64,000 nt of DNA from Galeopsis tetrahit (taxonomy: Eukaryota; Streptophyta; Magnoliopsida; Lamiales; Lamiaceae): positions 34,621,494-34,685,493 of the forward strand of contig OY776133.1 of assembly GCA_963675135.1 (NCBI GenBank). The letters run 5' to 3'. The position numbers and the translations under genes were made by a program. The notes beneath the pieces are model-generated. The model made no database searches and was not told where the DNA came from. It was given only the letters and a program-made list of their open reading frames with translations. Positions 55,197 through 64,000 of this stretch are shown one piece after another. How positions within the stretch are numbered: position 1 is the first letter of the stretch; each line of letters begins with the position of its first letter.

Positions 55197-56648
55197 GTGC
55201 TCCTATTGCAAGAGTTTGACGTGGAGATAAGAGATAGAAAAGGGTGTGAGAATGTTGTGGCGGATCATCTCTCAAGACTTGAGAATGTGGAGGAAAAGGA
55301 CATCCAAGCTCCTATCAAGGAGTGGTTTCCCGATGAGCAAATCCTTGCCATCAAGGAAGCATGTCCATGGTTCGCCGACTTTGTGAACTACATAGCCACC
55401 GGAACACCACCACCAAACCTCTCATTCCATCAAAAGAAGAAGTTTTATCATGATGTCAAATTCTATGTTTGGGAGGACCCATTCCTCTATAGATGGTGTT
55501 CGGATATGATCATGAGGAGATGCCTAGCGGAAAATGAGTGGGGAAAAGTGATTGAAGAGTGTCATTCATCCCCTTATGGAGGGCATTTTGGAGCAAATCG
55601 GACGGCTCATAAAGTTCTTCAAAGTGGCTTCTATTGGCCATCCATCTTTAGGGATTGTGAGATTTTTGTGAAGAAGTGTGATAAGTGTCAAAGGATGGGA
55701 AACATTTCAAAGAGGCATGAGATGCCTATGAAGAATGTGATTGAGGTGGAGCTCTTTGATATGTGGGGGATAGATTTTATGGGGCCATTCCCCAATTCTC
55801 ATGGATTTTCCTACATCCTTTTGGCCATTGATTATGTCTCTAGATGGATTGAGACAATTCCAACCACTACAAATGATGCCAAGGTGGTCCTCAACTTCTT
55901 GAGAAAGAATATTTTCACTCGTTTTGGCACTCCAAGAGCACTAGTGAGTGATGGTGGTTCACACTTTTGCAACCGATGGCTAGATCAACTCTTAGCAAAG
56001 TATGGAGTGAAGCATAGGGTGACCACACCTTATCACCCTCAAGCAAATGGACAAATGTAGCTTGCTAATCGAGAAGTGAAGCAAATCCTAGAGAAGACCG
56101 TTGGGTTAAAGAGGAAAGATTGGGCCATCAAGTTAGATGATGCTCTTTGGGCATATCGAACCGCCTACAAAACACATTTGGGCACATCTCCATATCAACT
56201 TGTGTATGGAAAGTCTTGTCATCTACCCGTGGAAGTGGAGTTGAGAACTCGTTGGGCCATCAATGAGTTAAATCTTGATCTTAAGGCATCCGGAGAAAGA
56301 AGGAAGATGATGCTTAATGAGCTTGATGAATTTAGAAATGGAGCCTTTGAGAATTCCAAAATTCACAAAGAAAGAGCTAAGAGGTTTCATGACAAGATGA
56401 TTGAAAAGAGGGAGTTCCAAGTGGGAGAACAAGTTCTATTGTTCAACTCAAGGTTGAGGTTATTTCCGGGCAAGTTGAAGTCAAAGTGGTCGGGGCCCTT
56501 TGTGATTAAGAATGTGACGCCCATGGGAAATGTGGAGTTTGTTGATAAAGATGGAACAACCGTTGTGGTAAATGGTCAAAGAGTGAAGCACTACTTTGGA
56601 AATGAGAAAATTCGAAGGGTGGAAACACTTCACTTGATTGAGGCTTGA
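55197..56648 (+). pseudogene. Athila integrase with an amber stop at the catalytic Glu
   Basis: HHCC zinc finger: ECHSSPYGGHFGANRTAHKV ... CDKCQRMG. Core: WGIDFMGPFPNSHG (first Asp), ALVSDGGSHFCN (second Asp), then HPQANGQM followed by TAG at 56058-56060 and LANREVKQIL. In gypsy integrases the third catalytic residue is the Glu right after NGQ-x, so the stop falls on that codon. The C-terminal part (LWAYRTAYKTHLGTSPYQLV, LFPGKLKSKWSGPFVIKNV) continues in the same frame to a stop at 56646-56648. Confidence 0.9.
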
Positions 56649-58335
56649 AAGTAGAGAGAACCGTCCGGCATAGGACGTTAAAAATAGCGCTTCTTGGGAG
56701 GCAACCCAAGGTTTTATTGCTTTCATGTTTTTATTGCTTTAGTAGTGTTGATAGCTTGGTTTATTTTGTAGGTATGGATGAAGAGTACTATGGATAACAC
56801 ATCTTGAAGAATGGAGAAGAAAGCAAAACCAACTTTGGAGAGGGGAAGCAAGTGTTGCAATGGTGATCTTTGAAGAAGCATTGGATGTGCAAGGAGGGAG
56901 GTAACAACTTGTAGCCCCAAACTTAGAATTTATACATAGTAAAATTCTAAGTTTGGGGGAGTTATTTTTCTTTTATTTTTCTACTAGTTGTTACCCTTGC
57001 ATCGGTTCGTCATTCTACGTGTGTCACATTTTGCACCGGCGCACACTTGACTTTCACATGCTTACATTGTTTAAGTTGGTTTTGATCATTTTTTGGGTAG
57101 TGGATACTTGGTGAAATGTGAGCATGAATAGTCATTGGGATCCATTGTTGAGTAGTTGTGGTGATGTCTATTTGCTTTGAATGTTTGCATGATCGGTGTT
57201 GGAATATAGAATCATTTTGTGTTCATAGTTGTGAGCTTTGATAGCATGGATGCATGATGTGTTGTTGTTTGGGAACATTTGATGAATGTGAGAGTTCTAT
57301 TGAATAAACCGGTGAGAATTGAGCCTTGAATCGAACATGTAATCCGGTTTAGTTCATTTGAGAGTGGACTATGTTATTGCTAGTAATCCTAGAACTTGCC
57401 TAAGTTCTTGTTTGAAAGCATGATTGTGTGAAACTTTGTGATGTGATATAGACCATCTTGTTCTAAAAGAGTCACTTAGCCAAAATTTCCCAAAACCGAA
57501 GTAATCTTCCGTAGTTAGCCCCTTGAGCTTAATTTCTCATTTTCTTGGCAAACTACAATGTTAACCACTTAGCCTTTTTGAGCCTTTAATACCTATATCT
57601 AGTGGGGGATAAAAGACAAAGTGGAAAACATGTGCTTGAATGAATATCTTTGGTGAAAAGAAAAGTTGGAAAAGTTGAAAGAAGAAAAAGAGAAAGATGA
57701 AAAGAAAATCAAGGAAAAGAAAAGAGGGACAAAGAGCCCCAAAAGCTTGAAAAGAAAAATGGTTCAAAAGATGAGGTGATGAATGCTTGAAAAAGAATGG
57801 AAAAAGAAAAGTGAGGATGAAATTTGTAAGCTTTGAAAGTGAAAGCACACATTGTAAAACAACAAGCTTTGTCCTCCACTAGAAGAGTCACAATTCCCAA
57901 ATTCATCCTACCTTGTCCAAAGAGCCAATGTTACATCCTTGATTAAGCCCTATTGATCACATTGTTGAGCATTTGAGTGTGTGAAAAGTAGAAGTTGGGC
58001 AAGCATATGGTGATTGCATAGCATAACTTGGTTGATGAGTGCATTAATATCCTCAATTTGTTTGTGTGTTTGAGAGAAACACTTTGTCATGTGAGTAGAG
58101 GACTTGAACATTTGGATTATGTTTCCCATTCACAATGTGTTGTGTGTTTATGCATTCTTTGATACATGAGTGTGAATTGCAATAATGAGCCTATGACCTT
58201 CATTGAGAGATGCACTTTGAGAAAGAAATATCATTACATCCTACTTTGCATGTGTGAATTACATTGAATATTCCATTGTGATCATTCCACCCTCATTGCT
58301 TTAAGTGCCTAGTTGTTTGAGGACAAACAACATTT
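56649..58335 (+). other. Athila 3' non-coding region
   Basis: About 1.7 kb between integrase and the 3' LTR. No env-like ORF in either strand; a Phe/Leu-rich reverse frame near 57561-57848 is an antisense reading of an A/G-rich tract. Contains the hairpin at 56920-56960 and a GAAAAG-rich segment at 57650-57810. Confidence 0.6.
56918..56960 (+). other. hairpin with internal PPT-like tract
   Basis: CCCCAAACTTAGAATTT and AAATTCTAAGTTTGGGG form a near-perfect stem of about 17 bp with an 8-10-base loop. The right arm ends in AAGTTTGGGGGAGTT, nearly the same as the true polypurine tract AAGTTTGGGGGGGTT before the 3' LTR. Confidence 0.7.
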
Positions 58336-58351
58336 TAAGTTTGGGGGGGTT
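58336..58351 (+). other. Athila polypurine tract
   Basis: AAGTTTGGGGGGGTT directly before the 3' LTR start TGATTC. Confidence 0.8.
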
Positions 58352-58729
58352 TGATTCGGGTGGAATTTACACGTTTTAGAGGCACATGTGAAGTATATTT
58401 TGATGTGGATTTCATTGAATTATGCATTGAATATGATTGTTTAAGCCGAAATGAGAGAAAGGTTGTGTTTTGTCGATTTTGTAGGAAATACGATGAAATT
58501 TGGAGCAAAACACCAACCATACCTCACTGGATCAGGAAGAGGAGTGCACGGTTGGATTCGTCTCTAAAAACAGAGTGGATTAGCCGAAGGAATCGAGTCA
58601 ATCCGACACCTGAGGCGAAAGATATGCACGAAACGAGAAAAGGGCCGAAATCGAAGAACAAGGCACGACCGTGCACCTTGATCGAGGAAAGACACCTCGA
58701 AACCGAGGAAATTTCGCCCAAAACATGCT

Positions 58730-59135
58730 AAGGACAATGCACGGCCGAGCACCCTTCTCGGCCGAGCTCGAGCCAAGACAAAACGGGGCACGATCGGGCA
58801 CCATTCTCGAAGAAACGCACGTCGAAACGGAGAGAATTTGAGCTGAAGACATAGCACGGCCGAGCACACTTCTCGGCCGAGCTCGAGCCAAGAGGAAATC
58901 CGAAGTGCACGGCCGAGCACCCTTCTCGGCCGAGCACTATGCCAACGCCACGGTCGAGCACTTTTCTCGGACAAACGACCCTCGAGACCGAGACATTTCG
59001 GCCATCACCCAACCTCGAGCATCTCGGCCGAGCTCCCAGCTCGGCCGAGCACCTGGCCCTCTCCTGTTCCGCGCGTCTCGGCCGAGCAACCCCGTGCACA
59101 CATCCGCCTAGCACGGCCGAGCCACCTGCTCGGCC
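58730..59135. repeat. CGGCCGAGC-rich repeat block in the 3' LTR
   Basis: About ten copies of CACGGCCGAGCACCCTTCTC and TCGGCCGAGCTCGAGCC-type units in both tandem and palindromic arrangement. Much more GC-rich than anything else in the window. Confidence 0.85.
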
Positions 59136-59238
59136 GAGCTCCTCCAAGCCTAATTCCCAAATTTGGTGCCCATTCCACATTTTGGCCAATTTTGAGGGAC
59201 CAACTTGCAATTATGTCCTCCAAACCCTACCCAAACAC

Positions 59239-59246
59239 TATATAAA
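59239..59246 (+). promoter_or_regulatory. TATA box of the Athila 3' LTR
   Basis: TATATAAACCCCC within a unique segment, absent from the 5' LTR. Likely core promoter, now facing the downstream flank. Confidence 0.6.
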
Positions 59247-60339
59247 CCCCCTTTCTTGAAATTCAAGCCATTCATCCCCAAATTCCTAAATTCCACACAT
59301 ACTTTCACACACTTCAAGGTGATTTGGCCACTTCTCTCTCAATTCTTCATCAATACAAGGGAGGAAGGATGCAATAGCTTGCAAATTTCATTCCCTACCA
59401 CAATCTAGACTAAGCTTCCTTGTTCTCTTTCTTTTTATTTAGCTTTTACATTTTGATTTTTTAATTTCATTATGTTAGTAGTTAGCTAAACACTTTGTGG
59501 TTCTAAGGCATTGTAGTTACTTGGATTGAAGTTTATGAGTAATTTCTTGCTTTAATTGGTGTTTATTTCTTATTTGCATGTTTAATTATCCATTGTAAAG
59601 CATGTTGTTAGTGGCCATGATGATTTGCTTAATTCATTGTTAATTGGGGTAATATCGAGAGATGTATTCCATTTAATCGTATGCAAGCATGCAACCCGGT
59701 ATTATTATGATCTCGAGAGAGGATTAATTATCGGAGAGGGAATTGAATGATCTTAGGAGCTATTTTAGGCGGTGTAACGTTTGTGATGTAGAGATACGAG
59801 CCTATGTTGCATTGTGCCTTTGGATTAATTTGTATCGAGAGATCGATTAGTTCTTCTTTTGTGATCACCCTATATGAAATAACCTTAATAGCCATTTAAA
59901 CGAGATAACATTCATAAACGAATATCTATGTATTGCAATTGCCTTGGAACCCACCTTCTTTCTTTGCATCTTCACCCACTGTACCTTCGTTTTATTGATT
60001 TGCATGGTATTTGATCGACTTTGTATTTACTCTTTTCATTGTTTACTAGTGACAATTTTGGTAGATAATTTAGGGTAAATCAACACTTTCAAGTTATCGA
60101 TCACGTCTAAATAGACCTTAATTAACAAACTACCCTTTTACGCTTAACCTCCTTGTGGGATCGACCTCGTGCTTATCACGCTACAATAGACGTCGTACAC
60201 TTGCGGTTGTTTATTTAGTGTTGCATATCACGTGAATCAAGTTTATGCCCGGACAGAAAAAAAAACTCTTGCGCCTGAAGCTCCAGCCCCATAGTATCCT
60301 TCACATTTTCTGGAGATGTTGTACGAAAAAGTTGAGAAT

Positions 60340-61728
60340 GAGAAAAGTGCATTTTTGGTCCCACTATCCACGGCCACTCATGTTTTTTGTCCCAACAATC
60401 TGAATTTTGGTCCCGAAGGGGAAAAACTTAGCACATATAGTCCCAAAATTAGTCAACCGTTAGTCAACTTTAACGATATTGGTCATAGTACTTAGTCAAC
60501 CAAATTGAATACTTATGTCTCCTTCTCAACCACATGAACCACCTCTGGCTCATTCTCAACCAAATTACATACTTCTGTCTTTTTCTCAACCACAGGAACC
60601 ACCTCTGGCTCCTTTCCAAATACACTGAACACCTCTGGCTCCTTCTCAACCACACTGAAGAACTCTACCTCCCTTAAATAATCATCAATTTCATCCAGTG
60701 TGTCTGTTTTTTTGCCAACCAAACATATTTTGAACATCCTAGTTTCAATACCAAGATTAATACATCTTTCTATGTCAAATGAACCTTCAACCTTTTCTTT
60801 TTTCCCCTCTTTGTTCAACCCATAATATTGTTTATCCCCAATGTAACCTAGTTGCTCACATAACCTATCCATATAGCCCAAATCTGTCTTTCTTCTATCT
60901 ACAAAATCAAAAACACTCATTGTTCCTCCATTGTACACTAAATCTCCATGAAGATTTTGACTTACTGTTTCACCATGTTACAATGACAATGTGTAATATT
61001 GTATTTTTTATTGGCAACTACAATATTTAACAAAAAAAATTAATTACTAACTGTACACAACAAGAAAAAATCGAAGAATTCAACTAAACCCTAAACCTAT
61101 TAACAATTAATCTTTCTGAAATTGACCAAGTACGATTTAAAGGAACACCCATACAACTTAGTGCGTTCATTTAAAACTAAATACAACCAAATGTGTTCAT
61201 TTAAAACTAAATACGATCAAATGCGTTCGTTTAAAACCAAATGCGTTCGTTTGTAAGCAAGAACACCCAAATTTGTTCGCAAAATACAAAAAATAAAGAT
61301 GAAATAAACAAACTTACCATATATGAGGTACTCCCAACTTCATCTTACGCCTTTGTCGCAACATTTCTCCGCTGAATCAAGATGAAATGTGGTGTTTCGG
61401 ATTTGGAGATTTTGTGAGTTGTGAGAATTTTTTGGATTTTGGAATTTTTTGAGCTTTGGGAATTTTTCGATTTGGGGGAGTTCTATTGTTTAGGGCACGA
61501 TTTGGGGGTGTATACGTTCGTTTGGGCAAAAGTTAACGACTAACGGCCACGTGACACACACGTGAGTCGTTCCGTCAACATTTAACGTGGGTGGGACCAA
61601 ATGTGTCAGCTTTTCCAATTTTGGGACCAAGCGTGTCAAGTTTTTCCCCTTCGAAACCAAAATTCAGATTGTTGGGACAAAAAACATGAGTGGCCGTGAA
61701 TGGTGGAACCAAAAATGCATTTTTCTCC
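60340..61728 (-). mobile_element. MULE carrying a partial transposase gene
   Basis: Terminal inverted repeats of about 110 bp (GAGAAAAGTGCATTTTTGG against GGAGAAAAATGCATTTTTGG, then GGCCACTCATGTTTTTTGTC and CCCAACAATCTGAATTTTGG in both). Target duplication GTTGAGAAT/GTTGAGAAC (60331-60339 and 61729-61737), 8 of 9 matching. Interior holds a minus-strand transposase N-terminal reading frame and AT-rich sequence with three AAAACTAAATACAACCAAAT-type repeats near 61170-61250. Confidence 0.88.
60513..60976 (-). pseudogene. MULE transposase N-terminal (PB1-like) domain only
   Basis: Minus-strand reading HGDLVYNGGTMSVFDFVDRR, then LGYMDRLCEQLGYIGDKQYY, resembles the N-terminal domain of plant MULE transposases (the 'GG...FD.VD...L...LGY' pattern). 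It is followed by an imperfect repeat of VVEKEPEVF/VVPVVEKKTEV units and stops at 60513. The DDE catalytic domain and SWIM zinc finger are missing. The upstream end is open to a stop near 60977. Confidence 0.6.
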
Positions 61729-61737
61729 GTTGAGAAC

Positions 61738-62350
61738 CTGCTCAAAAGAAGAATTGAAGTTTGAGACTTGTGGGCCTCTATTCCTTCATCCTGGAGTTTA
61801 TGGCACTGAGTACTGCTCTATTGTAAGCGACATGACCTATACATGCTATTGATTCCACAATTGGAATGCTCAACTGTACCTTTGCCAATCCTACTTGAGA
61901 TGGTATTAAAACTAATGGAGTATCATTCTCCTTATTCTCACTTGTTGGGTGTAGATTCTAGCTAGTTTAAATTCTATTGTATGTAATTCAATCTAATTTT
62001 CTTTTGTCATTCGTGATTTCAGTGTACTATAATATTTATCTTTCCGTTAAAAAAAATATACACCATCTCTTTGTGCATTTATTTACTTATGAAGTAAGTT
62101 ACTACATAATTCACTTTCTCTTTTTCACATAAATTAATAAAATATTTTAAACATATAAAATTTATTTTTACATTCTTGTTATTTAACGTTGATGACCAAT
62201 AAAAAATAGCAACAATCTTTTTTAGTAGGAAAGAGTATCATAGCATTCATTTGTAGGATCTACACATGTTTTAACTTGGACTTTGTTAACAAAACTTCCA
62301 AACGCTTCCAACGTAATCATAAACAAGCTTGAATAAGTTTATATTTTAGA
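61738..62350 (+). other. flank of the MULE, possible gene fragment
   Basis: Joined across the MULE, 60270-60339 and 61738-61860 read as moderately complex, less AT-rich sequence (FLEMLYEKVEN ... LLKRRIE in one frame) and could be a small fragment of a host gene or TE. Too short to name. 61920-62350 is AT-rich without features. Confidence 0.25.
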
Positions 62351-62352
62351 TA

Positions 62353-62668
62353 CTCCCTCTGTTTCATAATGTTTGTCGCATTTGATCTTAAATTTTATTT
62401 TAAAAAGTTTATCACTTTATCTATTTTACCAATAATCTCCCTAAAATATCCCTATTAATCTCTACAATCTATTTTTTGGAAATATATTAATGACATTTTT
62501 TTTTTTTTTTAAGATCAAAGGAAGAAGAGTGAAAAAAGAATGTGGGGGAAAGAAAAGGAAAAAGAGAAGGAAAAGAGAAAAAGTAATGAGAGGTAAATTT
62601 ATTTAAAAATATATTTCTTAATTCTATACCAAATGAAAAATACAACAAACTTTATGAAATGAGGGGAG
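62353..62668. mobile_element. Stowaway-type MITE (316 bp)
   Basis: CTCCCTCTGTTTCATAATGT at the left and the inverted CTCCCCTCATTTCATAAAGT at the right, with TA on both outer sides (62351-62352 and 62669-62670). Interior AT-rich with an A/G-rich tract; non-coding. Confidence 0.88.
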
Positions 62669-62849
62669 TAATAAACAAGCGTGAACGTAACTTTAAAAAG
62701 AATCAAGTAAATAAAATTATTAAAAAAATCAGAACATTTTGGAAAATTACGGATTCTTTATAAAACATGGGTAACAGTTGATAGCAGTATAATATTTCAC
62801 TAAATATTTAATTCTATTCAATACAACTTGTCTATTAATTACCCCCTCC

Positions 62850-63855
62850 CTCTAATTAGACGTCTCCAATCACATCTGAATAATCAGACCCTCAAACAAT
62901 TCAATAAAGATGGCAATTCACAAATATAAAAACGAGCTAGAACAGAAAAATAGAGCACACGCAAATTTAAATGGTCCGATCAACTTGATCTACATCCACT
63001 GGACACACGACTTCAATCTTGATTAATAAAAGAGATGTTTACACACTCAACACTCGAAAAGGGATTTCTCCTCACTTCACTCGTGAACTCACAACTCAAG
63101 ACGAATGCTCGTAAGCGTCAAACTTTACAATTACTGGTAATGGGGTATTTATAGAAGTCAAGGATGATTGCTGCGTGTGCAGAGTGCGTGATCATTGCCA
63201 GCGTGGATTCTATTACAACCCCCTAACAACCTCACGCTTTCTGCATTGCCCAATCTGAATTGACCGTAATGCCCTTCACTTTTTCTCGCAAACAGATAAC
63301 ACCATCAGAAGACCTCCCTCTTTTGAATACTCTTCTGATATCCCAACACTTAGCCAAAAGACTAACTCTGCAAACAGAACTTTACTGATCGATCTGATCT
63401 GACCTCTTTTGATCTTCTCATCTCAACTGATTGTAAGCAACACCTTCTCATCTGATTGGAAACCTCCACCTCATCTGATCAGGTCTAAGTTAGCTTGCCT
63501 GACTCCACCAGCTGATACGCCCAACAGCTGAGTCCTTCAGAAGACTTCTATCAGCTAAGTAAACCAACTGATTCTCCCAACAACTGAGAACTTCAGCAGA
63601 CTATAAAACTCTTCTGAATTTAACATCAGACGAGTAGAACTCATCTGAATCTCGAGATTATGAGATAAACCTCACACAACTAATAGACATTTCAACAAAG
63701 TGCAAGATAATTAACTAATGCAAATTACACTTCCTACATAAGTATAGGGGATAGTCAAAATTTAGAGTGCTTAATACAGCACTGATAAAATGAATAATAG
63801 ATTAATTGTAACCGAGTCGAACAAAGTGCAATACATTAAGCAGCTGGTACCACTT
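62850..63855 (-). repeat. possible SIRE-like copia LTR remnant
   Basis: TGGTCCGATCAACTTGATCT followed by ACATCCACTGGACACACGA parallels the GTTCGACAACTTGTCTACAT CCACT segment of the LTR at 4264-5538, and a reverse TATTTATAGA box (about 63148) follows at a similar relative place. AACTGATTCTCCCAACA-type repeats with CATCTGA and CTGATC are dense to the right. TGGTACCAGCTGC on the minus strand at about 63843-63853 could be a decayed primer-binding site. Borders uncertain. Confidence 0.4.
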
Positions 63856-63856
63856 G

Positions 63857-64000
63857 TATAAAATTTAGAGTTTAGGATGAAACTCAAAATAAACACCATT
63901 ATCAAGAGCAAACTTTGAAACACTTAAAGCTCCATTTGAATGGAGGAATTTGATCTATGGATTTTAAATCCACAATCCAAATTCACTCCACTTGTTTGGA
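63857..64000. other. window end, nothing firm
   Basis: AT-rich sequence; the last 60 bases (TCCATTTGAATGGAGGAATT, then a matching reverse motif) hint at the start of an inverted-repeat element cut by the window edge. Confidence 0.25.

Larger units (their letters stand above)
49517..60239 (+). mobile_element. Athila-like Ty3/gypsy element, complete but inactive
   Basis: Two LTRs (49517-50799 and 58352-60239) both start TGATTC and end GAATCA. A TGGCGCCGCTGCCGGGGA primer-binding site (tRNA-Asp type, typical of Athila) starts seven bases after the left LTR, and a G-rich polypurine tract precedes the right one. Gag, protease, reverse transcriptase, RNase H and integrase follow in the gypsy order, broken by three stops and several one-base shifts. 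After integrase there is 1.7 kb without an ORF where some Athila elements have an extra (env-like) gene. No target duplication was found at the LTR ends. Confidence 0.93.
58352..60239 (+). repeat. 3' LTR, full length (1888 bp)
   Basis: Contains a TATA box (TATATAAA, 59239-59246) followed by a leader-like region, and upstream of it a GC-rich block (about 58730-59130) with many copies of CGGCCGAGC. Ends GAATCA. After the end the eight bases AGTTTATG are the same as those between the 5' LTR and its primer-binding site. Confidence 0.9.

Noticed and set aside
57561..57906. Phe/Leu-rich reverse ORF as an env-like membrane protein
   Set aside because: It is the antisense of a GAAAAG-rich tract, lies on the wrong strand for the Athila element and has no start context or cleavage motif.
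60779..61030. Forward ORF at 60.8-61.0 kb
   Set aside because: It is opposite the MULE transposase N-terminal frame and shows no domain.

Overview
This is a plant nuclear window, almost certainly from a eudicot. The evidence is an AT-rich intergenic background, spliced nuclear genes with GT/AG introns, plant-type copia and gypsy LTR retrotransposons, plant L1-type LINEs, MULE, hAT and Stowaway/mariner DNA transposons, and short tRNA-derived SINEs. The species cannot be fixed from the sequence. I see no bacterial, organellar or CRISPR-like content.

Only two host genes are well supported, both on the minus strand. One is a small bHLH113-like transcription factor gene (coding exons between 14821 and 16257, probable leader exon near 17.4-17.8 kb). 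The other is a complete six-exon biotin synthase gene, BIO2 (29061-32145, 376 aa). Everything else recognisable is transposable-element sequence.

Layout. 1-5538: 5' part of a SIRE-like Ty1/copia element (minus), inserted in a decayed Tat-like Ty3/gypsy element (5539-9535, minus) whose LTR cuts off the 5' end of a LINE (9536-13376, plus). 13.6-14.1 kb: a SINE and a tandem-repeat block. 14.8-17.8 kb: bHLH gene. 18298-23032: nearly intact, young copia element with 193-bp LTRs and a 5-bp target duplication. 23.4-24.2 kb: LINE RNase H fragment split by a small hAT element. 24.4-29 kb: repeats, a SINE and AT-rich sequence. 29-32.3 kb: BIO2. 32.7-37.4 kb: MITE-like elements, a 497-bp hAT element, a mariner element with a broken transposase, and a Stowaway element that carries a MULE. 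38007-47786: a minus-strand LINE with 15-bp target duplications containing a hAT element, which contains a fold-back MULE, which contains a further MULE carrying an ORF of unknown origin. 48-49.4 kb: SINEs and a possible LTR remnant. 49517-60239: a complete but dead Athila-like gypsy element whose 5' LTR has lost about 605 bp including the TATA box. 60340-61728: a MULE that encodes only a transposase N-terminal domain. 62.3-64 kb: a Stowaway MITE and an LTR-like remnant.

The region reads as a repeat sink between two genes. The relative order of many insertions can be read from target-site duplications. I found no unknown multi-gene system. The most unusual structures are the four-level nest at 38-48 kb with its fold-back MULE, the promoter-deleted Athila LTR, and a very short SINE family.
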